Assembly: GCF_030272615.1 (NCBI RefSeq)
Contig: NC_081407.1
Coordinates: 140,620,897 to 140,684,896, forward strand
Length of the DNA stretch: 64,000 nucleotides
From: Cryptomeria japonica
Lineage: Eukaryota; Streptophyta; Pinopsida; Cupressales; Cupressaceae
Reading direction: 5' to 3'
In this document: positions 62,601-64,000 of the stretch, piece by piece
Position numbering within the stretch: the stretch's first letter is position 1
How the letters are laid out: each line of letters opens with the position of its first letter
The notes under the pieces: generated by a model
The model's database searches: none
Told to the model about the DNA's origin: nothing
The model's input: only the letters and a program-made list of their open reading frames with translations
Translations under genes and position numbers: made by a program

Positions 62601-62885
62601 AGAAAAAGTAATAATCATCCAACCCACCTCATTCAATGATGAAATTGTGCGGATATGGTTGAAACCCAGATCTAAATGCTTCAATTTTGTGCATTTCCGT
62701 AGGTTGGCAATTTTGGCAAAGCGGTTTCGACTCAAATCCAGAGTTTCAACCACAGGAAGCAATTGCAAAGATTCGTCCATGAGAACCATGGTGTTCCCAG
62801 CACAAGACACAAAGGACAATCGAGTCCATACAGGGCAATCCTGTATATCCACAATCCTTCCTGCAAAAATATGCCTGAGGGCATC
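11405..62885 (-). CDS. STK11IP: STK11IP-like leucine-rich repeat protein, gene with giant introns (5' end outside window)
   Basis: Ten minus-strand exons, 62885-62628, 62358-62116, 61796-61593, 61237-59640, 31491-31418, 31262-31187, 31092-30961, 30857-30763, 11977-11817 and 11659-11405, join to 3096 bases: 1031 codons plus a TAA. All junctions are GT-AG and every phase matches across nine introns, two of 28,148 and 18,785 bp. The product has LRRs at residues 1-167 of the visible part, a basic linker, a 530-residue Ser/acidic region predicted to be disordered, and a C-terminal region of about 260 residues conserved in plant proteins annotated as STK11-interacting protein or outer-arm dynein light chain 1. 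The animal relative binds LKB1 and acts at endolysosomes; the plant role is not settled. About 150-170 N-terminal residues are expected upstream of 64000. No in-frame stop or broken splice site is seen, so the gene looks functional. Confidence 0.87.
11817..11977 (-). CDS. STK11IP: STK11IP-like gene, penultimate exon
   Basis: 161 bases with acceptor atgtacag and donor gtgagg. The first two bases finish a Gly codon, then [20 protein letters not shown] followed by DLVQFGS reads on. ARSLxxxxDYxFxCxEDLxQFGS is the most recognisable C-terminal motif of the plant family. It ends in phase 0. Confidence 0.88.
13837..18361 (-). mobile_element. Truncated Ty3/gypsy retrotransposon (LTR, gag, protease)
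   Basis: On the minus strand a 1.15-kb LTR runs from TGTAATGTCCCC at 18361 to about 17214, followed by a primer-binding-site-like TATCAGAGCAGATTT (17212-17198) matching the initiator Met tRNA type. Gag and protease remains follow down to 15336. The last ~110 bp of the LTR recur at 13837-13947 (shared tattatttgcatcaaattaa), marking the far end. RT, RNase H and integrase are absent, and most of the 3' LTR is missing, so there was a large deletion. The stretch 13948-15335 has no clear coding match. Confidence 0.65.
15336..17164 (-). pseudogene. gag-pro: Gypsy gag and retropepsin-like protease, degraded
   Basis: Three broken gag segments (17164-16760, 16753-16328, 16272-15814) contain a capsid-like region with a [12 protein letters not shown] motif (Ty3-type retrotrans_gag pattern) and a basic C-terminal part with a poor zinc-knuckle remnant ([17 protein letters not shown] lacks the first Cys and the His). 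A protease remnant follows, ending with [15 protein letters not shown], the flap-to-C-terminal region of a clan AA aspartic protease. Several stops and frameshifts separate the pieces, so nothing is translated as a unit. Confidence 0.7.
18839..19050 (+). mobile_element. SINE-like element, diverged second copy
   Basis: The stretch gggttgagattaagagttta and the body around ttgatcttccattatttggc followed by ttctag resemble the better copy at 32227. The B-box-like part (agtataaataccc) is degraded. It is placed as the same family by shared body order only. Confidence 0.4.
19051..22707. other. Intronic sequence without a supported gene
   Basis: AT-rich sequence with short irregular repeats. At about 20040-20210 a phrase of the type ctgctgtcatgattaaattt recurs four times imperfectly. 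C-rich strings (catccccacccctcaaacac) occur near 19150. Apart from the possible hAT remnant at 21275 I see no coding region. Confidence 0.5.
21275..21499 (-). pseudogene. Possible hAT transposase remnant
   Basis: 74 open codons include [17 protein letters not shown], which resembles the segment just before the second catalytic Asp of hAT transposases ([14 protein letters not shown]). The Asp itself is not present, and the sequence around is full of stops. It is distinct from the intact hAT at 52.8 kb. This is a weak call. Confidence 0.3.
22708..22971 (+). repeat. 5' LTR of the copia-like element, truncated on its left
   Basis: It matches the right LTR from tcatgtggactatt to ctcaca. It includes a TATA-like gcctatataagc and ends right before the primer-binding site. 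The part corresponding to 27182-27376 is missing, and unrelated DNA lies to its left. Confidence 0.85.
23339..24030 (+). other. GC- and CpG-rich leader of the copia-like element
   Basis: About 700 bp between the primer-binding site and gag is strikingly GC-rich with many CpGs, preceded by an A-rich tract (23215-23320). Downstream, phrases such as cagtcatctgccac, ccgtacagtgc and cgtacggtacgg repeat irregularly. Frames stay open over 130-220 codons on both strands, but they lack an ATG-led conserved product, so I read this as a structured or CpG-island-like leader and not as a gene. Confidence 0.6.
24686..26959 (+). CDS. Copia-like Gag-protease with long acidic C-terminal extension
   Basis: 757 codons from the ATG at 24686 (the frame is open a little further up without an ATG). 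Residues 1-215 are a copia Gag (UBN2-like, starting around [17 protein letters not shown]). A Lys/Ser-rich stretch leads to a CCHC zinc knuckle, [14 protein letters not shown], near residue 260. An aspartic protease motif appears near residue 347 as [11 protein letters not shown], where the usual D-S-G is D-L-G, so protease activity is doubtful. From about residue 450 the expected GAG-pre-integrase and integrase domains are replaced by an unrecognised Asp/His/Ser-rich region ([15 protein letters not shown]) of about 300 residues. The frame is intact, which argues for selection or recent insertion. It is convergent with the host gene. Confidence 0.8.
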   Translation: MGSSKFPLLTPHNYATWKIDAWSKLMEKGLTHYIDGTIVAPADPKVDPVGHLDWLPKNIMAIGTLRKYVSKDLIFHIEKCTLIKDAWQKFQDLYGQVDEIRGYQIDSDLTMLDPKNFDTIQDYVTKANELRAQLKDCGIDKKDTQLIFNLIGKLPQEYAAFVSSFQTHRMTMGSSYKMPTFDAFNEMLMMEQTKLISMGILKASKSQALVANQGKKGNQGKDNSNKKKWQSKPKEKAPSSPQQGDSSSSKRDNSPKRERPTCAYCKKIGHEEHHCHSKKIDELTHIIKKHNIDLPKVYKKDDSSTSTSSHSKGKGQAFMASTSGKTHSFGTRKGKALCATISHDSERWLLDLGASHHMASSQSMFSTFEPCTMPQILMGNHTYMDVIGKGSIDIGDNSFNDVLCVPHLTNNLLSIYQITHGATKRVVEFTPDSVFIRDMETRAIIATGVVDHASRLYSFSDFVDDDDFTFDDSTHDDHTYCDGSDFENFGHLNMGILTCDPILEPCISSPHIDITSPIASDDADSATVLPSCDLVQQDIHCLPASDSWDDYLTDIASLFMESYIADLGDIIDDIHLLFDEGDPSSIVARAHSDPLVHSLHDHSFEVDMIVDTYVQQLEEVSLCFEETCESLGHVPHPSPLDLGVPFSAVWHNLPPLEGVSFSIDMGTLEQFSKIPFIMSFLHTSSLHDWGDFMDTPLVLFLPKGRNVVRRSWSSFFIHRASIIGADSTLRGGFLASLLLSYGRDFFLTWGFVLHILL
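27182..27640 (+). repeat. 3' LTR of the copia-like element
   Basis: 459 bp from TGTTGGTG to CTCACA, preceded by a purine tract. Its last 264 bp match the truncated 5' LTR with one difference. Because the 5' end is truncated no target duplication can be read. Confidence 0.85.
27641..30762. other. Intronic sequence with a diverged ~270-bp duplication
   Basis: No gene is seen before the exon at 30763. A unit with acatggaagag/acatggaacag, ccagttcatct, and atatacagcatggca occurs at about 28578-28770 and 28852-29010, and a third partial piece is near 30245-30326 (gagtatccaacaacagagaa). Around 27785-27860 short phrases of ccgtatccatat repeat. Confidence 0.5.
30763..30857 (-). CDS. STK11IP: STK11IP-like gene, short exon before the 18.8-kb intron
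   Basis: 95 bases with acceptor gatacag and donor gtgaat. Too short for a simple ORF scan. It completes a Ser codon, then reads [17 protein letters not shown] and YTMLLFEK, matching the family pattern of an amphipathic segment (QVELFxxxxxGGxxxxIxxYxMxxF). It ends in phase 1, which is exactly what the exon at 11977 needs. Confidence 0.85.
30961..31092 (-). CDS. STK11IP: STK11IP-like gene, C-terminal region exon
   Basis: 132 bases with acceptor ggaacag and donor gttagc. An AG 14 bases further upstream would put the frame out, so the chosen acceptor is decided by phase. It encodes [20 protein letters not shown] and ends FPLQ plus two bases. The intron before it is only 94 bp. Confidence 0.88.
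31187..31262 (-). CDS. STK11IP: STK11IP-like gene, C-terminal region exon
   Basis: 76 bases with acceptor aaattacag and donor gtagtg. It enters in phase 1 and leaves in phase 2, encoding [20 protein letters not shown] followed by LQAL. The HxxxDIxxxLVGxGLQ pattern is strongly family-like. Confidence 0.88.
31418..31491 (-). CDS. STK11IP: STK11IP-like gene, exon after the 28-kb intron
   Basis: 74 bases. Acceptor attgcag, donor gtaagg. Its first base completes the Arg codon left as AG by the exon 28 kb upstream, after which [16 protein letters not shown] reads on in frame. This segment is a beta-rich core motif of the family C-terminal region. It ends in phase 1. Confidence 0.87.
32227..32560 (+). 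mobile_element. tRNA-derived SINE with internal tail duplication
   Basis: The head looks like a tRNA: an A-box-like tgagcttaattagtta near 32233 and a B box gttcaaatccc at 32284-32294, spaced about 35 bp apart as in RNA polymerase III promoters. The body (gtgactcttggtcttccata) is followed by an approximately 80-bp unit (gtgtttgctagtgttgttgc, gaaaggagcttgtattagtc) present twice in tandem. A diverged relative lies at 18839. Confidence 0.6.
32635..33325. mobile_element. Foldback / terminal-inverted-repeat element, ~690 bp
   Basis: A 53-bp arm at 32656-32708 (starting gtacccagtcacacatccca) is repeated in perfect reverse complement at 33252-33304. Looser similarity (attcaggt, then cagattt) extends both arms outward to about 32635 and 33325. 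The 540-bp interior has no transposase. This layout fits a non-autonomous DNA transposon or foldback element; I could not read a clear target duplication. Confidence 0.6.
33326..34236. other. Intronic sequence with a promoter-like fragment
   Basis: No gene is seen. An AT-rich tract at 33570-33650 precedes a TATA-like agatataaaaagg near 33690, and gcaatgtcccc near 33546 resembles the TGTAATGTCC start of the two gypsy-type LTRs elsewhere in the window. It may be a diverged LTR piece. Confidence 0.35.
34237..34365 (+). repeat. Direct repeat of the copia 3' end (second copy at 34999-35124)
   Basis: Both copies contain gttgttgagaagtcct, then acttctcaacatcgatgcaa and a gatgacac..tacatcc string. 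The first 40 bp form a hairpin (gttgagaagt / acttctcaac). The 34999 copy belongs to the end of the minus-strand copia, where TGTTGAGAAGTGC read on the minus strand looks like an LTR start, so the 34237 copy is likely a remnant of the same element family. Confidence 0.6.
34957..38800 (-). mobile_element. Decayed Ty1/copia retrotransposon
   Basis: Minus-strand remains of gag (C-terminal half only), protease, integrase, RT and RNase H lie in copia order from about 38800 down to 34957. The 5' LTR and gag N-terminus are missing. No pair of long LTRs is visible. Many stops and frameshifts show it is old. Confidence 0.8.
35326..38720 (-). pseudogene. gag-pol: Copia gag-pol remains
   Basis: Reading down the minus strand: a CCHC knuckle ([14 protein letters not shown], about 38465-38424), protease ([13 protein letters not shown], about 38280), integrase (37662-36976, with [12 protein letters not shown] and RSDNGGEF), a proline-rich spacer, then RT in three segments (37003-36374 tail, 36306-35944 with YVDDLIITG, 35934-35326) running into RNase H with TKAEYRGAV. 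RNase H continues to about 34957 with [16 protein letters not shown]. The pieces change frame between segments and contain stops, so no polyprotein can be made. Confidence 0.82.
38801..39818. other. Intronic sequence with a local duplication
   Basis: No gene is seen. A phrase aaagctagaagtcaatcaac followed by aaaagcttg at about 39037 recurs at about 39230 with small changes, as part of a diverged ~200-bp duplication. Confidence 0.5.
39819..41867 (+). mobile_element. LTR retrotransposon 5' part (LTR, primer site, gag-like)
   Basis: A probable 1.1-kb LTR runs from TGTAATGTCC (39819) to atattACA (40918), followed by TGGTATGAGAGC (about 40920), close to the Met-tRNA primer site used by many plant elements. 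The start resembles the gypsy LTR at 18361. Downstream, broken gag-like coding remains include [11 protein letters not shown] and [12 protein letters not shown] shortly before 41867. There the plus-strand copia element interrupts it, so this is the outer element of a nest. Confidence 0.5.
41868..42512 (+). repeat. 5' LTR of the plus-strand copia
   Basis: 645 bp, TG...CA ends. Contains an inverted-repeat-like gttcggattgcc / ggcaacatccgaac near its start, so the U3 region can form a hairpin. Confidence 0.9.
42597..46510 (+). pseudogene. gag-pol: Copia gag-pol, full length but frameshifted
   Basis: The ATG at 42597 opens Gag, but a stop at about 42669 and a frame change near 42655 break it at once; Gag continues at 42649-42912 and again, in another frame, from 42909. 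A CCHC knuckle ([14 protein letters not shown]) and protease ([13 protein letters not shown]) are in 42909-43838. Integrase and RT start follow at 43865-45421, with a further frame change before. The integrase motif that normally reads RSDNGGEY is RSNNGGEY here, so the second catalytic Asp is lost. RT continues at 45451-45996 (YVDDLFLTG) and RNase H at 45926-46282 and 46292-46510 ([17 protein letters not shown]). It is not functional. Confidence 0.88.
46782..47426 (+). repeat. 3' LTR of the plus-strand copia
   Basis: 645 bp, same length as the 5' LTR and about 98% identical. The sequence just before it (46560-46740) repeats ctatgcttgtgtgctag five times with small changes. Confidence 0.9.
47462..47773 (+). 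CDS. Unrecognised acidic ORF upstream of the RPB1 pseudogene
   Basis: 103 open codons rich in Glu, Ser and Asp (for example [14 protein letters not shown]). No domain is recognised. It lies directly after the copia 3' LTR and may continue the outer LTR element interrupted by that copia, or be part of the chimeric unit that ends in RPB1 sequence. Coding status is uncertain. Confidence 0.25.
   Translation: MTSVRVLAAQQLILGSQQLDNRKWTIIEIRLWRDNFELDNSSLESQEPLDSKETQILESEETLNDVSHDTRREGDDIKENPVLMCNVAHSEESSASTATVDVK
47801..48356 (+). repeat. Tandem duplication, two ~278-bp Lys-rich units
   Basis: The block from agcaaatgacgg (47801) to about 48079 is repeated from 48080 to about 48356 with roughly a dozen differences. 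One frame encodes a Lys-rich string ([20 protein letters not shown]). The 3' end of each unit encodes RLKAKEG, the first recognisable RPB1 residues, so the duplication includes the junction with the RPB1-derived part. Confidence 0.85.
48319..49885 (+). pseudogene. NRPB1: RNA polymerase II largest subunit (RPB1) pseudogene, central fragment
   Basis: Broken frames read in order through the central part of RPB1: [22 protein letters not shown] and LGVPWSIAL (48382-48606), [14 protein letters not shown], then a catalytic-loop region, [36 protein letters not shown] and [20 protein letters not shown] with [11 protein letters not shown] (49606-49880). This covers about 500 residues in about 1.5 kb with no visible intron, which suggests a retrocopy. 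The Mg-binding loop, normally NADFDGDEMN, reads [10 protein letters not shown]. Frameshifts and stops are frequent. The normal protein transcribes mRNA genes; this fragment cannot. It stops abruptly near 49885 where LTR-like sequence begins. Confidence 0.85.
50515..50747 (+). repeat. Four hairpin units, gtaataggga / tccctattac
   Basis: Units at 50515, 50568, 50640 and 50715 each read cttgtaatggggattttatt then tccctattacaag or a close variant, and each can fold into a 10-12 bp stem with an 8-bp loop. T-rich spacers of 20-45 bp separate them. Weaker relatives with aaaccc arms lie near 50828 and 51595. Confidence 0.85.
52814..52821 (+). repeat. 8-bp target-site duplication, left (CTTGTCAC)
   Basis: Identical to 56120-56127 on the other side of the hAT element. 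Eight base pairs is the duplication length of the hAT superfamily. Confidence 0.92.
53138..55126 (-). CDS. hAT transposase (BED finger, DUF659, hATC dimerisation)
   Basis: 662 codons from the ATG at 55126 (MAPPKS); the frame is open 15 codons further up, but a gcag just upstream could be a splice acceptor. Residues 1-60 form a BED-type zinc finger (CNICQANI, with the following His). The DUF659/RNase H-like core has ILSDGWSD near residue 210 and [10 protein letters not shown] near 270, carrying the first two catalytic Asp, then the [10 protein letters not shown] motif near 300. The C-terminal hATC region has SSACERNWS near 580 with the catalytic Glu and conserved Trp. It ends in an acidic tail. 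It would cut the element at its terminal repeats and move it. All expected catalytic residues are present and no stop interrupts. Confidence 0.93.
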   Translation of the reverse strand: MAPPKSTSEAWKHVTQNGTHIKCNICQANIIGTLTRLRDHFLANTGGPGGGVQACIGATPELKAILEKELAASTVGKMKKAQKKQRIEGDISRFTSAMSSSSVQSEAASVPKQSGTLNNFWKLVEKQQVDDAVADLFYTSAIPFNVARNPHFCNVVQKIAEFGKGYTPPGSEAIKTTLLQRSKDRVTEKLADVKATWKETGCTILSDGWSDMCQRPLINVLVSCPEGVVFLKVIDTMNHKKTLEYIFQILEEAILEVGMENVVQVVTDSAANCVGAGRLIVEKYPQIYWSPCAAHCLDLLLHDLAKFPWVNEAIHRGRAIANFIRNHRLTLSIYRQHASKELLRPCETRFASYYITLKRVVEEKAALRSVICSNQWESSVLSKGPKGKNIEQIILNSNFWESAAKVLLVCEPIVDVLRMVDGDTSCLGMLYESMDQCKESIQKALNNEEAEYMQIWETVDCRWKMMHTPLHAATCFLEPKLFSIDRGGANEIMAGLYQAISRYVPNPEIAALIRDQSWQYKRGEGMFGGAEAKYDLPRMFGYRWWISYGSSAPELQEFAIRILSQGASSSACERNWSCFDHIDSKKRNKLLTGKLGDLVYVRSNLKLLMNKSATNTSLQQTLEGIAMPDADEPDFADDELSSDIDDDDLASQPSALDDLELF
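55190..55680. repeat. AT-rich low-complexity tract inside the hAT element
   Basis: Almost pure A/T, with irregular recurrences of aataaacaacattataaat and cctaaaaaaatattaaataa. It lies upstream of the transposase start and may be intron or 5' UTR of the transposase gene. Confidence 0.8.
55751..55807 (-). repeat. 19-bp GC-rich minisatellite, three copies
   Basis: The unit gactgcaggtggcgtcgca occurs three times in a row, inside a GC-rich island (55683-55960) near the 5' end of the transposase gene. CpG density is far above the surrounding DNA, as in a promoter region; a regulatory role is inference. Confidence 0.8.
56120..56127 (+). repeat. 8-bp target-site duplication, right (CTTGTCAC)
   Basis: Matches 52814-52821 exactly and directly follows the terminal gtgacttag of the hAT element. 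Confidence 0.92.
56128..57090 (+). repeat. Right part of the interrupted LTR-like unit and a 324-bp tandem duplication
   Basis: After the hAT element, actttgagct-type repeats continue to about 56400. From 56443 a 324-bp block (gttatttatttccaattgct to ggagtttggcagtgtat) is followed at once by a second copy, 56767-57090, with only about two or three differences (for example tagattag/tatattag and gtggttg/gtggctg). Each copy contains a possible LTR end, ttttcaaccaACA. Confidence 0.8.
57769..57800 (+). ncRNA. Hammerhead ribozyme-like motif with intact core
   Basis: CTGATGA (57769-57775), an imperfect stem-loop starting AGGATCAT, then GAAAC (57796-57800). Both invariant core strings of a hammerhead are present at the right distance. 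The downstream aaaaactcacgcggtcaaa parallels the context of the 9355 copy (aaataaactcaccaat), so both come from one repeat family, plausibly a Penelope-like element. Stem II has mismatches, so self-cleavage is doubtful. Confidence 0.45.
58673..58900 (+). repeat. Perfect 114-bp tandem duplication
   Basis: Two copies, 58673-58786 and 58787-58900, look identical by eye. The period is 38 codons exactly, so the plus-strand frame stays open through both copies ([20 protein letters not shown] repeated). The second copy is preceded by tttttgcag, a good splice-acceptor sequence. No family match is recognised. Confidence 0.85.
59640..61237 (-). CDS. STK11IP: STK11IP-like gene, large central exon (disordered region)
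   Basis: 1598 bases, 532 codons plus two bases (phase 2). Acceptor ctgtag, donor gtaatc. It begins [13 protein letters not shown] and is rich in Ser, Asp, Glu and Asn, with clusters such as [14 protein letters not shown] and a short basic run ([11 protein letters not shown]-like). The low-complexity composition suggests an intrinsically disordered linker. Near the 3' end the conserved [11 protein letters not shown] segment marks the start of the C-terminal homology region. Its donor opens the 28.1-kb intron. Confidence 0.9.
61593..61796 (-). CDS. STK11IP: STK11IP-like gene, third visible exon (basic linker)
   Basis: 68 codons in phase 0; acceptor accctag, donor gtaagt. It begins [20 protein letters not shown] followed by ARR, the post-LRR capping segment of the family, then a polar region. 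The intron before it is 319 bp. Confidence 0.88.
62116..62358 (-). CDS. STK11IP: STK11IP-like gene, second visible exon (LRRs)
   Basis: 81 codons, phase 0 at both ends; acceptor gaagcag, donor gtaagt. LRR motifs [21 protein letters not shown] and [11 protein letters not shown] end the repeat array. The intron from the preceding exon is 269 bp. Confidence 0.9.
62628..62885 (-). CDS. STK11IP: STK11IP-like gene, first visible exon (LRRs)
   Basis: 86 codons, phase 0 at both ends; acceptor ttacag, donor gtgggt. It opens [11 protein letters not shown] and contains consecutive LRRs ([22 protein letters not shown]). This boundary before DALRH agrees with my memory of the family, where the preceding exon ends just before this Asp. 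The preceding exon is not found up to 64000. Confidence 0.88.
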
Positions 62886-64000
62886 CTGTAAACAGAAATA
62901 AATAATTAAATAAATCAAAATCAACACTAGTAAGCATAACCGGCTGTCCATGGAATTGCAAGTCTAGAATGTTGAATTCTTTATATTTCAGAAATCACAA
63001 AGTCTATGTATTACAGGTCAATACTGAAGATAAACATAGAAATCAATACCACTATTCATAAATTTTGTCAAGTGCAATAACATCGTCTACAGTTCGTATA
63101 GAACTTGACAAAAAAATTACAGAAAATTTAATAATTGACAATCTAAATGTTTAAAAATTTTGTGGAAAAATAAACAGTTGGTAAAAAGCAGCCAATTAAA
63201 AAATCCTGGTGCCAACAAGAAATTTACAATAACAATATTCATAAGATCTGATGATCTAATGACCATGTGTAGAATTTTATACCAAATATTCTCGGAAAAA
63301 TAAAGTAGTTGGCAAATGAAAGCTTTTAAAATTCTCCAAAAATGTGCCAATTTGTGTCATAACACTGTATGGTAATAAATCTTAAAATTGAGAAGGTCCA
63401 GTGAGTCATGGAGTAACGGTAAAGAGCTTGAATAGCTAATTTTGAAAAAGTAAAATATTGGAGTCATCATTCATTAAATTGATCAGTACCGAAGGGTTGT
63501 GAATCTTGTGATGTCATGGTAAAGGGATCATTCATAAATTTTTTAAAATAGAAACATAGCTACATCAGTATTCATCAAGTTGGATAGGTTTAAATGCCAC
63601 TACTGCAGTAGGGTGGCCCTTATCACTAGAAAATTTTACAGAAGTTGTAGAACATTAAAACATGGGCAACATGAGTTGCGGCTTATTGAAAATGGAGTAC
63701 ACCTGTAAGCATGTGACTCCAATACAGTCTCAAAACAGAAGCCTGAGAAAAATCAACAATCAATGAATTGCATCACGATTAAATTATAATGAAGCTTGTA
63801 AGAAATATCTTACTGTAGAATCTTGGCAAGTGCAATTTTGATTTATTAAAGTACTGCATAGTCATAACTCCTTGAATTGTAAAGGCCCAAAGAGTTGCAA
63901 AGTAACGGTATATGGTTCACCCAAAAGAGCAGCCCAAGTGTGCAGTTTTAAGATATGAACTAGTGTAGTTGTGGACCATTGAAAGTGAGGTAATTAGTGT
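62886..64000 (-). other. STK11IP: Part of the intron upstream of the first visible STK11IP-like exon
   Basis: No exon fitting the N-terminal part of the family is found before the window edge. The phrase agtaacggta followed by aagagc or tatggttc occurs at about 63413 and 63900, and catggtaaagggatc near 63517, hinting at a small dispersed repeat. Nothing else is recognised. Confidence 0.5.

Noticed and set aside
62886-64000. Further 5' exon of the STK11IP-like gene within the window
   Set aside because: No segment with the expected N-terminal motifs and splice sites was found; short frames such as 63117-63350 look like random AT-rich sequence.

Overview
This is nuclear DNA from a seed plant with a very large, transposon-filled genome. 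The evidence is long stretches of degraded Ty3/gypsy and Ty1/copia retrotransposons, AT-rich CpG-poor background, GT-AG introns, and one plant gene whose introns reach 19 and 28 kb. Introns of that size packed with old LTR elements are typical of conifers and other gymnosperms; the assignment is inference from genome style, not from a marker gene.

The backbone of the window is one host gene on the minus strand, a plant homologue of serine/threonine kinase 11-interacting protein (N-terminal leucine-rich repeats, a long Ser/acidic middle, a conserved C-terminal region). Ten exons can be placed between 62885 and the stop codon at 11405. All nine exon joins keep the reading frame with GT-AG splice sites, giving 1031 codons before the stop; the 5' exons lie beyond 64000. 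The two large introns hold nearly everything else from 12 to 59.6 kb.

Region by region: 1-8073 is the 3' part of a Tat-type Ty3/gypsy element (RT, RNase H, second RNase H, integrase, an antisense plant-mobile-domain ORF, probable 3' LTR). 8.1-11.4 kb is downstream flank of the host gene, with a tandem repeat and a hammerhead-like motif. The 18.8-kb intron (11978-30762) holds a truncated gypsy element (13.8-18.4 kb), a SINE-like copy, a possible hAT remnant, and a young non-autonomous copia-like element (22.7-27.6 kb) with an intact gag-protease ORF. Four small exons lie at 30.8-31.5 kb. The 28.1-kb intron (31492-59639) holds a tRNA-derived SINE, a foldback element, a decayed minus-strand copia, a second LTR element interrupted by a plus-strand copia with both 645-bp LTRs, an RNA polymerase II largest-subunit (RPB1) pseudogene, a long LTR-like region with a hairpin array, and a complete hAT DNA transposon (52822-56119) with an 8-bp target duplication and an intact transposase. 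59.6-62.9 kb carries the large exon and the LRR exons.

The most interesting items are the giant-intron gene model, the intact hAT element, the gag-pro-only copia with a novel acidic tail, the chimeric RPB1 pseudogene, and two hammerhead-ribozyme-like motifs suggestive of Penelope-like elements.
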